DNA from: Roseomonas mucosa ATCC BAA-692
Lineage (GTDB): Bacteria > Pseudomonadota > Alphaproteobacteria > Acetobacterales > Acetobacteraceae
Direction: 5' to 3'
Length of the DNA stretch: 64,000 nt
Assembly: GCF_000622225.1 (NCBI RefSeq)
Contig: NZ_JHWD01000012.1
Span: forward strand, 6,639-70,638
This document shows, in pieces, positions 26,793-35,217 of this stretch. Position 1 is the first letter of the stretch, and every line of letters begins with the position of its first letter. The notes beneath the pieces are model-generated. The model was not told where the DNA came from, searched no databases, and saw nothing but the letters and a program-made list of their open reading frames with translations. The position numbers were made by a program, and so were the translations under genes.

Positions 26793-28205
26793 TCAGGCCG
26801 GCGCCGGAAGCTCCGCCTCCTGCCGGAAGCGGAAGGGGGTGGAGCCGGTGGTGCTGGGGTCCATGGCGAGGCGATGCGCCAGGGGTGGAAAGGCGCGAGA
26901 GCGGCAGTCCGGCCGGTCGCAGAGGCGGCAGGACAGGCCGATGCCGACGCGGGCGCGGTCGAGGTCCAGCCCGTCGGCGTAGAGCACCTCCCCGGCGCGG
27001 GAGATCTCGCAGCCCAGCGCCACCACATGCACGGGCACCGGCTCGCCCCAACGGGCGGTCCGGCCCTCCACGGTACGGGCGAGGCAGAGAAAGGCGGCGC
27101 CGTCGGGCAGTTCCACCGCCTGCACCCGCAGCCGCCCCGGCGTGGCGAAGGCGTTGTGGACGATCCAGCGCGGGCAGGAGCCGCCGAAGCGGGCGAAGGG
27201 GAAGCCGGCGGCGGAGAAGCGCTTGCCGACATTCCCCGCCGGATCGACGCGCAGAAAGAAGAAGGGCAGGCCGCGTGCCTCCTCCCTTTGCAGCGTCGTC
27301 AGGCGCTGGGCGGCCTGCTCGAAGCTGACGCCGAAGCGCGTGGCGAGGCGGTCGAGGTCGTGGCGCAGCTCGGCGGCGGCGGCGCGATAGGGCTCGTAGG
27401 GCATCAGCAGCGCCGCGGCGGCATAGTTCAGCAGGCCGATGCGGATCAGGTTCGCGGCCTCCGGCGTCGAGGGCGGCTGCGGCAGGAGGCAGGCCTCCAC
27501 CGCCTCCCGCGCCTCCAGCAGCATGAGCTGGAAGGCAAGGTGGAAGGCCCGGCTCTCGCGCGTCAGGTCCTCCGACAGGTCGAGCCTGCGGGTGGCGGGG
27601 TCGTAGTGGCGCAGGTTGCCCTCGGTGGGGCCGACGAAGATCGAGACGCCGTGGCGCGTCCGGAGCCGCTCGCCGATCGCATGGCCCGATTCGGCGCCGC
27701 CCTCGGCCAGATCCCGGCCGATCGCCTCGGCGGCTTCCTCCAGCAGGGGGAAGTGGTTGGCACGGTCCTGGAAGAAGTCCCGCGCCTCCTCGGTCGGCAG
27801 GATCAGCCGCCGGCCCGAAGGCAGGGCGATGCCGCCGGCATCCTCCCGCGCCACGCGCAGGGCGCGGTAGAGGGCGAGCATGGCGCGGGCCGCCGTGGGC
27901 GAGCCCTGGACCAGCGTGGCGAACTCGGCCTCCGGCACGGCCTCCAGCCCCAGCAACGGATCGCGCAGGACCTCCCGCAGTCCCGTTTCCACCTGCTTCT
28001 CGCGCTGGCCGGACAGGGCGGCGAGGTCGACGCCGAAGGCATCGGCCAGCTTGAGCAGGAGCGAGGCGGTGACGGCACGCTGGTCGTGCTCGATGAGGTT
28101 CAGGTAGCTGGCGGAAATGCCCAGCCTCGCGGAGAGCGCCTGCTGGGTGACGCCGCGCTCCTGGCGCAGGCGGCGGATCGTGGGACCGATCAGGGTCCGG
28201 GACAT
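26793..28205 (-). CDS. ScfR/MccR/PrpR-like transcriptional regulator
   Basis: This regulator family couples an XRE-type helix-turn-helix to an IrrE-like domain and a C-terminal cysteine-rich region; relatives (RamB, PrpR, MccR) control short-chain acyl-CoA, propionate or glyoxylate metabolism. The helix-turn-helix reads IRRLRQERGVTQQALSARLG with SASYLNLIEHDQRAV, near residues 9-45. The middle domain resembles IrrE, but where proteases have HExxH it reads RAFHLAFQLMLLEA, so it is not a metalloprotease. The C-terminal DUF2083 part includes PFARFGGSCPRW and CRLCDRPDCRSRAFPP, which probably binds a ligand or metal. The promoter region at 28206-28280 carries operator-like repeats. Confidence 0.85.
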   Translation of the reverse strand: MSRTLIGPTIRRLRQERGVTQQALSARLGISASYLNLIEHDQRAVTASLLLKLADAFGVDLAALSGQREKQVETGLREVLRDPLLGLEAVPEAEFATLVQGSPTAARAMLALYRALRVAREDAGGIALPSGRRLILPTEEARDFFQDRANHFPLLEEAAEAIGRDLAEGGAESGHAIGERLRTRHGVSIFVGPTEGNLRHYDPATRRLDLSEDLTRESRAFHLAFQLMLLEAREAVEACLLPQPPSTPEAANLIRIGLLNYAAAALLMPYEPYRAAAAELRHDLDRLATRFGVSFEQAAQRLTTLQREEARGLPFFFLRVDPAGNVGKRFSAAGFPFARFGGSCPRWIVHNAFATPGRLRVQAVELPDGAAFLCLARTVEGRTARWGEPVPVHVVALGCEISRAGEVLYADGLDLDRARVGIGLSCRLCDRPDCRSRAFPPLAHRLAMDPSTTGSTPFRFRQEAELPAPA

Positions 28206-28233
28206 CTCTTTACAGACCTTACATATTTACCGG

Positions 28234-28270
28234 CTTCACAGTGAAGTTCTTCACAGTGCGCCTTTGCAAA
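28234..28270. promoter_or_regulatory. Operator-like repeats upstream of the ScfR-type regulator
   Basis: A perfect dyad CTTCACAGTGAAG (28234-28246) is followed, 15 bp on, by a second CTTCACAGTG (28249-28258). Next comes TTTGCAAA (28263-28270). TTTGCAAA matches the core known for RamB/PrpR-type sites, so autoregulation is likely. The region also includes the AT-rich stretch ACATATTTAC at 28221-28230, which could hold the -10. Confidence 0.6.
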
Positions 28271-28378
28271 ACAAAGAAAGCGTGGCTGGCCCGGGACAGC
28301 AATGTCAATCCTTCACGAAACCGCTCACATGCCGGAGACGGCCGTTCCCGCATTCCGCCGTGGCCCCATCGGACGCCT

Positions 28379-30043
28379 TCAGACTTCGCTGCGGCGGAGC
28401 AGGTAGTCGAGGCCGCCGACGCGATACCAGTGGTAGCCATAAGCCTCCATCAGGATGCGATGGCGGCCGCGCTTGTCGGGGCGGCTGTGGTTGCCGGACA
28501 GGAGGTTCACCAGCAGGCTGTCGTGGGAGCCTTCGGCGCCCGGGTCGATCGTGATCTCCCTCGCCTCGGCGCCGAGGTTATGGATCACCAGCACGGAGTT
28601 GCGGCGCCAGTCGTAGCGGACCGCCAGCACCTCCGGCGTGCCGGTGGGCACGATCCTGAAATCACCCCAGCCGATCTCCGGCACCTCCTTGCGCATGCGG
28701 ATGATGCGTTCGGTCCAGTTCAGCAGGGAATCCGGATCGCGCCGCTGATCGGCCACGTTGACATGCTCGAAGCCGTAGGCGCCGCCGGAGATGACGGGTT
28801 TCGCCGGATGGTCGCTTCTGGTGAAGCCGGCCTGCGGCTCGCTCGACCACTGCATCGGCGTGCGGGCGCATTCGCGCTCCGGAAGGCTCAGGTCGTCTCC
28901 CATGCCGATCTCGTCGCCATAGCGCAGGACGGGCGTGCCCGGCAGGGTCATCATCAGGCTGTAGGCGAGCTCGATCCGGCGCCGGTCGCCCTGGAGCATG
29001 GGGGCGAGGCGCCGGCGGATGCCGCGCCCGTAGAGCTGCATCGAGGGATCGGGGCCGAAGGCGTCGAAGACGGTCTGGCGCTGCTTCGCCGTCAGGCGGC
29101 CGAGGTCGAGCTCGTCGTGGTTGCGCAGGAACAGGCCCCATTGCCCCGTGGCGGGGCGGGGCTTCGTCTTCTCCATGGCCTTTGCCAGCGGCCCGCTGTC
29201 GCCACTGGCCAGGGCGTAGAAGAGCGCCTGGTTGACCTGGAAGTTGAAGATCATGTGCATGCGGTCGCCGTCGTCGCCGAAATACTGAAGGTCGGCCTTC
29301 GGCAGCACATTGGCCTCGGCGAGGATGATGGCGTCGCCGCGCCGCCATTGCAGGAACTCGCGGAAGCTCCGCAGCATGTCGTACTGCTCGACGGGCTTGG
29401 TGACGCCGGGGCCCTTCTTCGCGATGACGAAGGGCACGGCATCCATGCGGAAGCCGGATACGCCGAGTTGCAGCCAGAAGCCCATGATCTTGAGGATCTC
29501 CGCCTGGACATGCGGGTTGGCGGTGTTGAGATCGGGCTGGAATTCGTAGAAGCGGTGGAAGTACCATGATTTCGCGACGGGATCGCGGCTCCAGGTGCTG
29601 TCCTGCACGCCGGGGAAGACGACGCCCTGGTCCGCATGGGCGGGCTTCCGGTCGGCCCAGACATACCAGTCGCGATAAGGCGAATCCGGGTCCTGGCGGG
29701 CGGACTGGAACCAGGGATGCTGGTCCGAGGTGTGGTTGACCACGAGGTCGATGATCACTCGCATCCCGCGCTGGCGGCAGGCATGGGTGAACTCCACGAA
29801 GTCGCCCAGCGTGCCGTAGCGGGGATCGACGCCGTAATAGTCCTGGATGTCGTAGCCGTTGTCGCGGCCCGGCGAGGGCTGGAAGGGCATCAGCCAGACG
29901 GTCGTGATGCCCAGGCCCTGGAGGTAGTCGAGGCGCCGGGTCAGCCCCTCGAAATCCCCGACGCCGTCGCCATTGGCATCCATGTAGGTGCCGACCGACA
30001 GGCAGTAGATGACGGCGTTCTTGTACCAGAGGTCGTCGATCAA
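28379..30043 (-). CDS. GH13 alpha-amylase/trehalose-synthase-like protein
   Basis: A GH13 enzyme of 554 residues resembles the catalytic part of trehalose synthase (TreS, maltose to trehalose). The start WYKNAVIYCLSVGTYMDANG matches TreS (…VGTFYDSNGDG) except that it keeps a VGTYMDANGDGVGDF form. Active-site regions are visible: IDLVVNHTSDQHPWF, GVSGFRMDAVPFV (nucleophile Asp), IILAEANVLP (acid Glu) and LRNHDELDLGRL (third Asp). It lacks the maltokinase domain of some TreS proteins. The start is TTG 30043 with GGGGAG 6 nt upstream. TreS, amylase or glucan hydrolase activity cannot be told apart from sequence alone. With treY and glgP in the same window a trehalose role is plausible. Confidence 0.8.
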   Translation of the reverse strand: MIDDLWYKNAVIYCLSVGTYMDANGDGVGDFEGLTRRLDYLQGLGITTVWLMPFQPSPGRDNGYDIQDYYGVDPRYGTLGDFVEFTHACRQRGMRVIIDLVVNHTSDQHPWFQSARQDPDSPYRDWYVWADRKPAHADQGVVFPGVQDSTWSRDPVAKSWYFHRFYEFQPDLNTANPHVQAEILKIMGFWLQLGVSGFRMDAVPFVIAKKGPGVTKPVEQYDMLRSFREFLQWRRGDAIILAEANVLPKADLQYFGDDGDRMHMIFNFQVNQALFYALASGDSGPLAKAMEKTKPRPATGQWGLFLRNHDELDLGRLTAKQRQTVFDAFGPDPSMQLYGRGIRRRLAPMLQGDRRRIELAYSLMMTLPGTPVLRYGDEIGMGDDLSLPERECARTPMQWSSEPQAGFTRSDHPAKPVISGGAYGFEHVNVADQRRDPDSLLNWTERIIRMRKEVPEIGWGDFRIVPTGTPEVLAVRYDWRRNSVLVIHNLGAEAREITIDPGAEGSHDSLLVNLLSGNHSRPDKRGRHRILMEAYGYHWYRVGGLDYLLRRSEV

Positions 30044-30115
30044 GCGGGGCTCCCCGGGGCTGCTTCGCGGCGCTGGCGGCAGAGGCGCCGCCCGCCGGCG
30101 AGGCCCCGGCGCCCG

Positions 30116-31156
30116 TTACCGGCGCGCCAGGTCGATCAACGCCGCGAAGCCCGTTTCGCTGCCGAAGGCGAGATGCGTTCCGGTGCTGTTCCAGCTCAGC
30201 GCCGAGACCGGGCCGCGGCCGGGTGCCGCCAGCGGCACGATCTTGCCCGAGGCGATCTCCGCCATCAGCACCAGCCCGTCGGAGAAGCCGGCGGCGAAGA
30301 CCTCTTGGCTCGGATGGCAGGCGACCGCGGTGCAGAGCACGCCGTCGCCGCCCGCGATCTCCTCCGGCGCCTTGCCCATCGGGCCGCCGCCGAAGAAGGG
30401 CCAGCAGATCACCGCCTCGGAGCCCGAGGTGCAGAGCCAGCGGCCCTTGGGCGTGAAGGACAGGAAGCGGGTCTTGGACGGGTAGCCGGACATGCGCATG
30501 TGCTGCCCGTCCGTCAGGCGCCAGCCGTGCAGCGCGTTCTCCTGCATCGCCGTGACGACATGCGTGCCGTCGGGCGAGAAGGCGATGGCGTGGTGGCTGC
30601 CCTTCCAGTCCAGCTTGCGCGGATTGTCCTCCTTCGCCGCGACGAACCAGATCGAGGCGCCGTTGTAGTGGCTGGCCGCGATCCGCTTGCCCTTGGCATC
30701 GAGGGCGACGCCGCCGGCGGTGGAGGGGGTGGCGAGGGTCTTGAGGGTCTTTCCCTTGCCGTCCAGGACATGCACCGCCTTGCCCACCGCCGCGACGCGC
30801 ACGCCGGAGGGATGGGTGGCGAGGTGTTCCACCCATTTCATCATGCCGAAGCTGGCGAGTTCCATGACCTCGCCCGCCGGGCTGGTGCGCAGCAGGCGGC
30901 CGTCGTCGCCGCCGGAGAGGTAGCCGTCGGCACAGTCCGGCACCAGGGACTGGGCGGCGCCGTCATGCGCCCCGACCCGGCGCCACTCGCCGGACAGGTC
31001 ACGCAGGTCGGCCAGATGCAGCGTGCCGTCGCCCAGGGCGAAGGCGGCGGAGCCTCCGTCATGGCCGAAGGCGGCGCCCACCACCCAGGCGCCGAGGTCG
31101 CGCGAGGTGCCCCGGCTTTCCAGCACGAAATCGACGTTGCCGAGCGTTTCCGACAT
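30116..31156 (-). CDS. WD40-repeat protein paired with a COG0523 GTPase
   Basis: The 346-residue protein has several WD40-like blades (for example AVSALSW-type ends, LATHPSGVRVAAVGK, IAFSPDGTHVVTAM and FLSFTPKGRWLCTSG). It has no signal peptide. Its start overlaps the stop of the upstream GTPase by one base (TGATG), so the pair is translationally coupled. The same pair recurs in alphaproteobacteria, often under zinc control. A scaffold or metal-handling accessory role is an inference from that partnership. Confidence 0.82.
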   Translation of the reverse strand: MSETLGNVDFVLESRGTSRDLGAWVVGAAFGHDGGSAAFALGDGTLHLADLRDLSGEWRRVGAHDGAAQSLVPDCADGYLSGGDDGRLLRTSPAGEVMELASFGMMKWVEHLATHPSGVRVAAVGKAVHVLDGKGKTLKTLATPSTAGGVALDAKGKRIAASHYNGASIWFVAAKEDNPRKLDWKGSHHAIAFSPDGTHVVTAMQENALHGWRLTDGQHMRMSGYPSKTRFLSFTPKGRWLCTSGSEAVICWPFFGGGPMGKAPEEIAGGDGVLCTAVACHPSQEVFAAGFSDGLVLMAEIASGKIVPLAAPGRGPVSALSWNSTGTHLAFGSETGFAALIDLARR

Positions 31157-32166
31157 CAGGCGGCGACCGTGGATTCGAAGCCGCGGCGCAGGCGGGGGCG
31201 GTTGATGTTGCGGCCGATGAAGACGATGCGCGACTTGCGCGGCCCCTCGGCATCGGCGGCGGCGAGCGGGATGTAGTCGCCGTCGGCGATCATGTGCACG
31301 GCCTGGAAGGCGAAGCGGCGGCCCTCCTGGCCCTTGTAGTAGAGGATGCCCTTGGTGCGGAGCAGGTCCTGCCCCTGGGTGGCAAGGACCTCGCTGATCC
31401 AGGCGTTGAACTTCGCCTCGTCGACCGGCTTGTCCACCTCGAAGGAGACGCTCAGCACCTCGCTGTCATGGCTGTGCTCGTCCTCGCCGGAAAGGAATTC
31501 CGGCTCGCGCTGCAGGATGCGCTCCAGGTTGAAGGCGTCGCGGCCGATCACGCTTTCCACCGGGATGTCGGACTTGGTGGCGCGGCGGATCTCGACGGTG
31601 GGGTTGATGGCGCGGATGCGGCGCTCGACCTCGTCGGCCTGTTCCGGTGTCACCAGGTCCATCTTGTTCAGCACGATCAGGTCGGCGAAGGCCACCTGCT
31701 CCTCGGCCTCCGGGCTGTCGCCCAGGCGTTCCAGCAGGTGCCTGGCGTCCACCACCGTCACGATGGCATCCAGCCGGGTGGCCTTCTTCACGTCCTCGTC
31801 GACGAAGAAGGTCTGGGCCACCGGCGCCGGGTTGGCGAGGCCGGTGGTTTCCACGATGATGCCGTCGAAGCGGTCGCGGCGCTTCATCAGGCCGCCCAGG
31901 ATGCGGATCAGGTCGCCGCGCACGGTGCAGCAGATGCAGCCGTTGTTCATCTCGAAGACCTCCTCGTCGGCATCGACGACGAGGTCGTTGTCCACCCCGA
32001 GCTCCCCGAACTCGTTGATCACGACCGCGAATTTCTGGCCGTGATTCTCGGTGAGGATGCGGTTCAGCAGGGTGGTCTTGCCGGCGCCGAGATAGCCGGT
32101 GAGCACGGTCACGGGGACGGGCTCGCGCTCCTGCGGCTTGGCGTCCTGGGTGGTCGTGGCGGACAT
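31156..32166 (-). CDS. COG0523 (CobW/P47K) zinc-chaperone-type GTPase
   Basis: COG0523 GTPases deliver metals to proteins, and many are zinc-starvation genes (ZigA/ZNG1/YeiR type). The 336-residue protein has Walker [20 protein letters not shown], the metal-binding CxCC motif [13 protein letters not shown] near residue 73, [14 protein letters not shown], the guanine motif NKMD and a short His/Asp stretch (EDEHSHDSE). The C-terminal CobW domain ends with a [20 protein letters not shown] region. The presence of CICC and the absence of cobalamin genes nearby favour a zinc role. A Zur-like site lies 41 nt upstream of the ATG. Confidence 0.88.
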   Translation of the reverse strand: MSATTTQDAKPQEREPVPVTVLTGYLGAGKTTLLNRILTENHGQKFAVVINEFGELGVDNDLVVDADEEVFEMNNGCICCTVRGDLIRILGGLMKRRDRFDGIIVETTGLANPAPVAQTFFVDEDVKKATRLDAIVTVVDARHLLERLGDSPEAEEQVAFADLIVLNKMDLVTPEQADEVERRIRAINPTVEIRRATKSDIPVESVIGRDAFNLERILQREPEFLSGEDEHSHDSEVLSVSFEVDKPVDEAKFNAWISEVLATQGQDLLRTKGILYYKGQEGRRFAFQAVHMIADGDYIPLAAADAEGPRKSRIVFIGRNINRPRLRRGFESTVAA

Positions 32167-32206
32167 GCGGAGGCCCTCCGGAGATCGGGGAAAACGGGGT
32201 TCGGAG

Positions 32207-32220
32207 TGTTATATGGTACG
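32207..32220. promoter_or_regulatory. Candidate Zur operator before the COG0523 GTPase
   Basis: TGTTATATGGTACG resembles the alphaproteobacterial Zur consensus, a GTTAT-N3-ATAAC dyad, with the left half exact and the right half degenerate (GGTAC). It is the only AT-rich stretch in the 155 nt between the GTPase and the KTSC gene, so it may also contain the -10. It is a weak match and should be treated as tentative. Confidence 0.35.
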
Positions 32221-32321
32221 GTTTGCGCTCCGGGTCACGGGGCGGGAGGCGGATCTGCGCCCCGTTCGGGGCGGAACCGCCCGCCCCTGCCCGGCATAGG
32301 GGCGCCTTCCGGGGCGTTTCC

Positions 32322-32576
32322 CTAGGGCCCCGGGAGGGATGCCCCGGCGGGATCGTCCGTCCAGGCGGCGATCCTGAAGCGGTCCTTGATCCGCCGGTTG
32401 TAGAAGCTGCCGGGCGACGGGGAGCGGGCGAATTCCTCGTAGAGCATCCGCGGCACGCCCTGGAACAGGTAGGGGCCGCGTTGCCGGCCGCTTTCCTGCC
32501 GGAACCAGACCGCGAGCAGGGAGGAGCCGGGATCGTGCTCGATGCGCTCGATCGCGCTGGAGTTCAGTTGGGGCAT
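32322..32576 (-). CDS. KTSC-domain small protein
   Basis: An 84-residue protein consisting of little more than a KTSC domain, first described at the C-terminus of some lysyl-tRNA synthetases and also found alone. The pattern is SSAIERIEHD, then SLLAVWFRQ, PYLFQGVPRMLYEEFARSPS and FYNRRIKDRFR. Stand-alone members are small and of unknown function, possibly nucleic-acid binding. Its upstream side is a long gene-free stretch and it has no convincing Shine-Dalgarno. Confidence 0.75.
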   Translation of the reverse strand: MPQLNSSAIERIEHDPGSSLLAVWFRQESGRQRGPYLFQGVPRMLYEEFARSPSPGSFYNRRIKDRFRIAAWTDDPAGASLPGP

Positions 32577-33227
32577 GGTGGGAGCGATGTTTCCACCCTG
32601 CGGATATGGGGCCGGTCATCTGCCGGAACCAGATCGTGCGGGCAGCGAAGCCGGGCCGGAGCCTTCCGCTCTCCGTATCGTTTTCGGGCTTTGGCACTTT
32701 AGGATTTTAGGCCTTTATCCGGCCGGACGGGTGCGGCTCGAACTCCACCTCGGGGGCAGGCGACGCTGCGCCGGGAGGGGCGCGCGCGATGGGGTATCGC
32801 GTTGACTTTATTCCTATATCGCGGGGTGGCCAGGGAAGCAAGGGGCATTTGCGGTGGCGGGGCCCGACCCATGCGGCTGTGGGGCGCGTGGCCCGGGGGA
32901 AAGGCCCTGCCTTCCCCCCGATACCCCCCATCCGCCAGGAGCCAGTGGCTCCTGGACCTGCCGGTCGCTTGGCGCTTGCTGCGGACGGACCGCGCCGGAG
33001 AGCCTGGCTCTCCGGCGACGGCAGGCGCCACGCGCGGAGAGGATGTTTCCTTCATCCGGCTCCCGCTGTTTCCGCTTGCCTGGCGGGATCAGCCCCAGGA
33101 ACTGGCCTTTGCCGGAAGCGCCAACACATCGGGTCCAGGGCACGCAGTGTCCTGGCGGTGAGGGGGTCCGGGCGGAGAGGCAGGGCCTCTCCCCCGGGGA
33201 TGGCCCCGGTGCATTCCGCCGTTCGTA
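32577..33227. other. 650-nt gap without a convincing gene
   Basis: Several short frames exist on both strands but none has a recognisable domain or a ribosome site. At 32700-32720 there is an AT-rich patch (AGGATTTTAGGCC), and at 32803-32818 another (TTGACTTTATTCC). The right half is occupied by a run of five hairpins, described separately. Confidence 0.6.
32894..33192. repeat. Run of five strong inverted repeats
   Basis: Successive hairpins are as follows. 32894-32920 has 12-bp arms starting CGGGGGAAAGGC, one mismatch and a 3-nt loop. 32935-32955 has arms CCAGGAGCCA/TGGCTCCTGG around one base, perfect. 32993-33017 has arms CGCCGGAGAGCC/GGCTCTCCGGCG around one base, perfect. 33135-33155 has 9-bp arms with one G-T wobble. 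33174-33192 has arms GGAGAGGC/GCCTCTCC. The sequences differ from each other, so they are not copies of one unit. No T tracts follow, so they are not ordinary terminators. A structured RNA or a REP-like intergenic element is possible. Confidence 0.75.
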
Positions 33228-33860
33228 CTATTCCGCGTCGGGCTGGCGGTCCGGGGCGGCCTCGGCGAAGGCCGGAAGGGCGTTGCAGGCCGCCTCCGCC
33301 GCCAGGAGGCGCGGCAGGGCCGTGAGGTCGCAGCGGAAGCGGCGGGCATTGCCGAGCTGCGGCACCAGCGCGATGTCGGCCAGGGTCGGGGCCGCGCCGA
33401 AGCAGAAGGGGCCGGGCTCGCCACGGATCAGCGCTTCGCAGGCGGCGAGGCCCTCGCCGATCGCCCAGCGGGCCCAGGCGGTGACCTCCTCCTCCGGCAG
33501 GCCCAGGCCGCGCAGCCGGGCCAGGACCTTGAGGTTCTGCACCGGATGGGTGTCGCAGGCGATGACCTGGGCGAAGGCGCGGACCCGGGCGCGGGCGTCG
33601 CGCCCCGAGGGCAGCAGCGGCGGCTCGGGCCAGCCTTCCTCCAGCCATTCGCAGATGGCCAGGGACTGGGTGAGGACCGTCCCCTCGCCGGTCTCCAGGG
33701 CGGGCACCAGGCCCTGGGGGTTCAGGCGGAGATAGTCCGGCGCCCGCTGCCCGCCATGGCGCAGGTGGTGGAAGGCCTGGCCGGGGCGGAGGCCCTTCAG
33801 GTTCAGGGCGATCCGCACGCGCCAGGCGGCGGAGGAGCGGAAGTAGCCATGCAGGCGCAT
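33228..33860 (-). CDS. maiA: Maleylacetoacetate isomerase
   Basis: MaiA is a zeta-class glutathione transferase that isomerises maleylacetoacetate to fumarylacetoacetate in tyrosine and phenylacetate-derived homogentisate breakdown. The 210-residue protein opens MRLHGYFRSSAAWRVRIALN, carrying the zeta signature (SSxxWRVRIAL; the usual Cys is Ala here), then LKGL and LNPQGLVPALE. It has the C-terminal HPVQNLKVL and PTLADIALVPQ motifs. ATG 33860 has AAAGGCGAG just upstream, inside the 20-nt space after fahA. The change of the SSCxW cysteine to alanine is worth noting; zeta enzymes rely more on the serine. Confidence 0.92.
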   Translation of the reverse strand: MRLHGYFRSSAAWRVRIALNLKGLRPGQAFHHLRHGGQRAPDYLRLNPQGLVPALETGEGTVLTQSLAICEWLEEGWPEPPLLPSGRDARARVRAFAQVIACDTHPVQNLKVLARLRGLGLPEEEVTAWARWAIGEGLAACEALIRGEPGPFCFGAAPTLADIALVPQLGNARRFRCDLTALPRLLAAEAACNALPAFAEAAPDRQPDAE

Positions 33861-33880
33861 CGTCTCGCCTTTCGCCAAGG

Positions 33881-35194
33881 TCAGCGGGCCGGAAGGATCG
33901 TGGCGCGGCACTCGCCGAAGCCGATGGGGGCGGCGCCGTCGCGGCGGGCGCGCAGGCGCAGCGTGACCTCGTCGCCATCCTCCAGGAAGCGGCGGCTCTC
34001 GCCGGAAGGCAGCACCAGCGGCTCCCTGCCGCCGCGCGTGGTTTCCAGCAGCGAGCCGAAGCCCGTGGGATCAGGCGCGGAGATCGTGCCGGAGCCCAGC
34101 AGGTCGCCCGGCTGCAGGTTGCAGCCGTTGCTGGTATGGTGCGCGATCATCTGCGCCACGGTCCAGTACATGTGCCGCGTGTTGGACAGCGAGACGCGGT
34201 GCGGCGGCAGCCCCTGCTCGCGCATCCGGGCCGTGGCGAGCAGCACCTCCAGCTCCAGGTCGAAGGCACCGGCGCGCTGGTCGGCCTCGTCCAGCAGATA
34301 GGGCAGCGGGGCCGGGTCGCCCTCGGGGCGCGGCGGCTGGGCGATGCGGAAGGGGGCCAGGGCCTCCGGCGTCACCACCCAGGGCGAGAGCGTGCTGCCG
34401 AAGTTCTTGGCCAGGAAGGGGCCGAGGGGCTGGTATTCCCAGGCCTGGATGTCGCGCGCCGACCAGTCGTTGAGCAGGCAGTAGCCCGCGACATGCGAGG
34501 CCGCCTCGCCCACCGGGACAGGTTCCCCGAGCTCGTTGCCGGGGCCGACCCAGATGCCGAGCTCCAGCTCGTAGTCCAGCCGCTCGCAGGGGGCGAAGCG
34601 CGGCGCCTCGGCCTCCGGCGCTTTCAACTGGCCCTTCGGCCGGCGGATGCCGGTGCCCGAGACGCGCAGCGAGGAGGCGCGGCCGTGATAGCCGATGGGC
34701 ACGTACTTGTAGTTCGGCAGCAGCGGATTGTCGGGGCGGAAGACCTTGCCGATGTTGGTGGCGTGGTGGATGCCGACGTAGAAATCCGTGTAGTCGCCGA
34801 CCTGCGCCGGCAGGTGCAGGGTGCAGTCCGCCGCGGGCCGCAGGCAGGGCTCGGCCCGGGCGCGGTCGTCGCTGCCCAGCGACAGGATCTCCGACAGGCG
34901 GACGCGCAGGGCGCGGCGCGGGCCGGCGCCGAGGGCGAAGAAGCTGTTCAGCGTTTTGGCGGAAGCGGCCCCGGCCGCCCGGGCGGCCTCCCCGGCGAAG
35001 AGTCCGGCGGCCAGCGCAGCCGGGAGGTCCAGCACCTGGTCGCCGATCGCCACGCCGCCGCGCGGCGCACCGCCCGGCGGGGAGAAGATGCCGAGGGGCA
35101 GGTTCTGGATCGGGAAATCCGCGTGCCCGTCCGCCCCCGGCACCCAGGAGCGGCGCGCGGGGTCGTGGGTGGCGTCGGGGGCGGTCTCTGTCAT
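33881..35194 (-). CDS. fahA: Fumarylacetoacetase
   Basis: This enzyme hydrolyses fumarylacetoacetate to fumarate and acetoacetate, the last step of homogentisate breakdown. The protein of about 437 residues has the N-terminal domain opening FPIQNLPLGIFSPPGG and catalytic-domain motifs DYTDFYVGIHHATNIGKVFR, YHGRASSL, FAPCERLDYELELGIWVGPG, NDWSARDIQAWEYQPLGPFL and LAKNFGSTLSPWVV, with LLGSGTISAP towards the end. ATG 35194 (MTETAPD) is preferred to GTG 35206. It lies 23 nt after hmgA and 20 nt before maiA in one operon. Confidence 0.95.
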   Translation of the reverse strand: MTETAPDATHDPARRSWVPGADGHADFPIQNLPLGIFSPPGGAPRGGVAIGDQVLDLPAALAAGLFAGEAARAAGAASAKTLNSFFALGAGPRRALRVRLSEILSLGSDDRARAEPCLRPAADCTLHLPAQVGDYTDFYVGIHHATNIGKVFRPDNPLLPNYKYVPIGYHGRASSLRVSGTGIRRPKGQLKAPEAEAPRFAPCERLDYELELGIWVGPGNELGEPVPVGEAASHVAGYCLLNDWSARDIQAWEYQPLGPFLAKNFGSTLSPWVVTPEALAPFRIAQPPRPEGDPAPLPYLLDEADQRAGAFDLELEVLLATARMREQGLPPHRVSLSNTRHMYWTVAQMIAHHTSNGCNLQPGDLLGSGTISAPDPTGFGSLLETTRGGREPLVLPSGESRRFLEDGDEVTLRLRARRDGAAPIGFGECRATILPAR

Positions 35195-35217
35195 GCTGTC
35201 TCTCACGGTGCGGCTGC

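Noticed and set aside
32209-32697. Minus-strand frame over the KTSC gene and its upstream region as a decayed second KTSC copy
   Set aside because: Only WFRQ and a short DNA stretch (TGCCGGAACCAGA) are repeated; the rest of the domain is absent.
32803-32822. TTGACT with TATATC as a promoter in the hairpin gap
   Set aside because: The spacing between the two hexamers is only about 9 nt, too short for a sigma-70 promoter.
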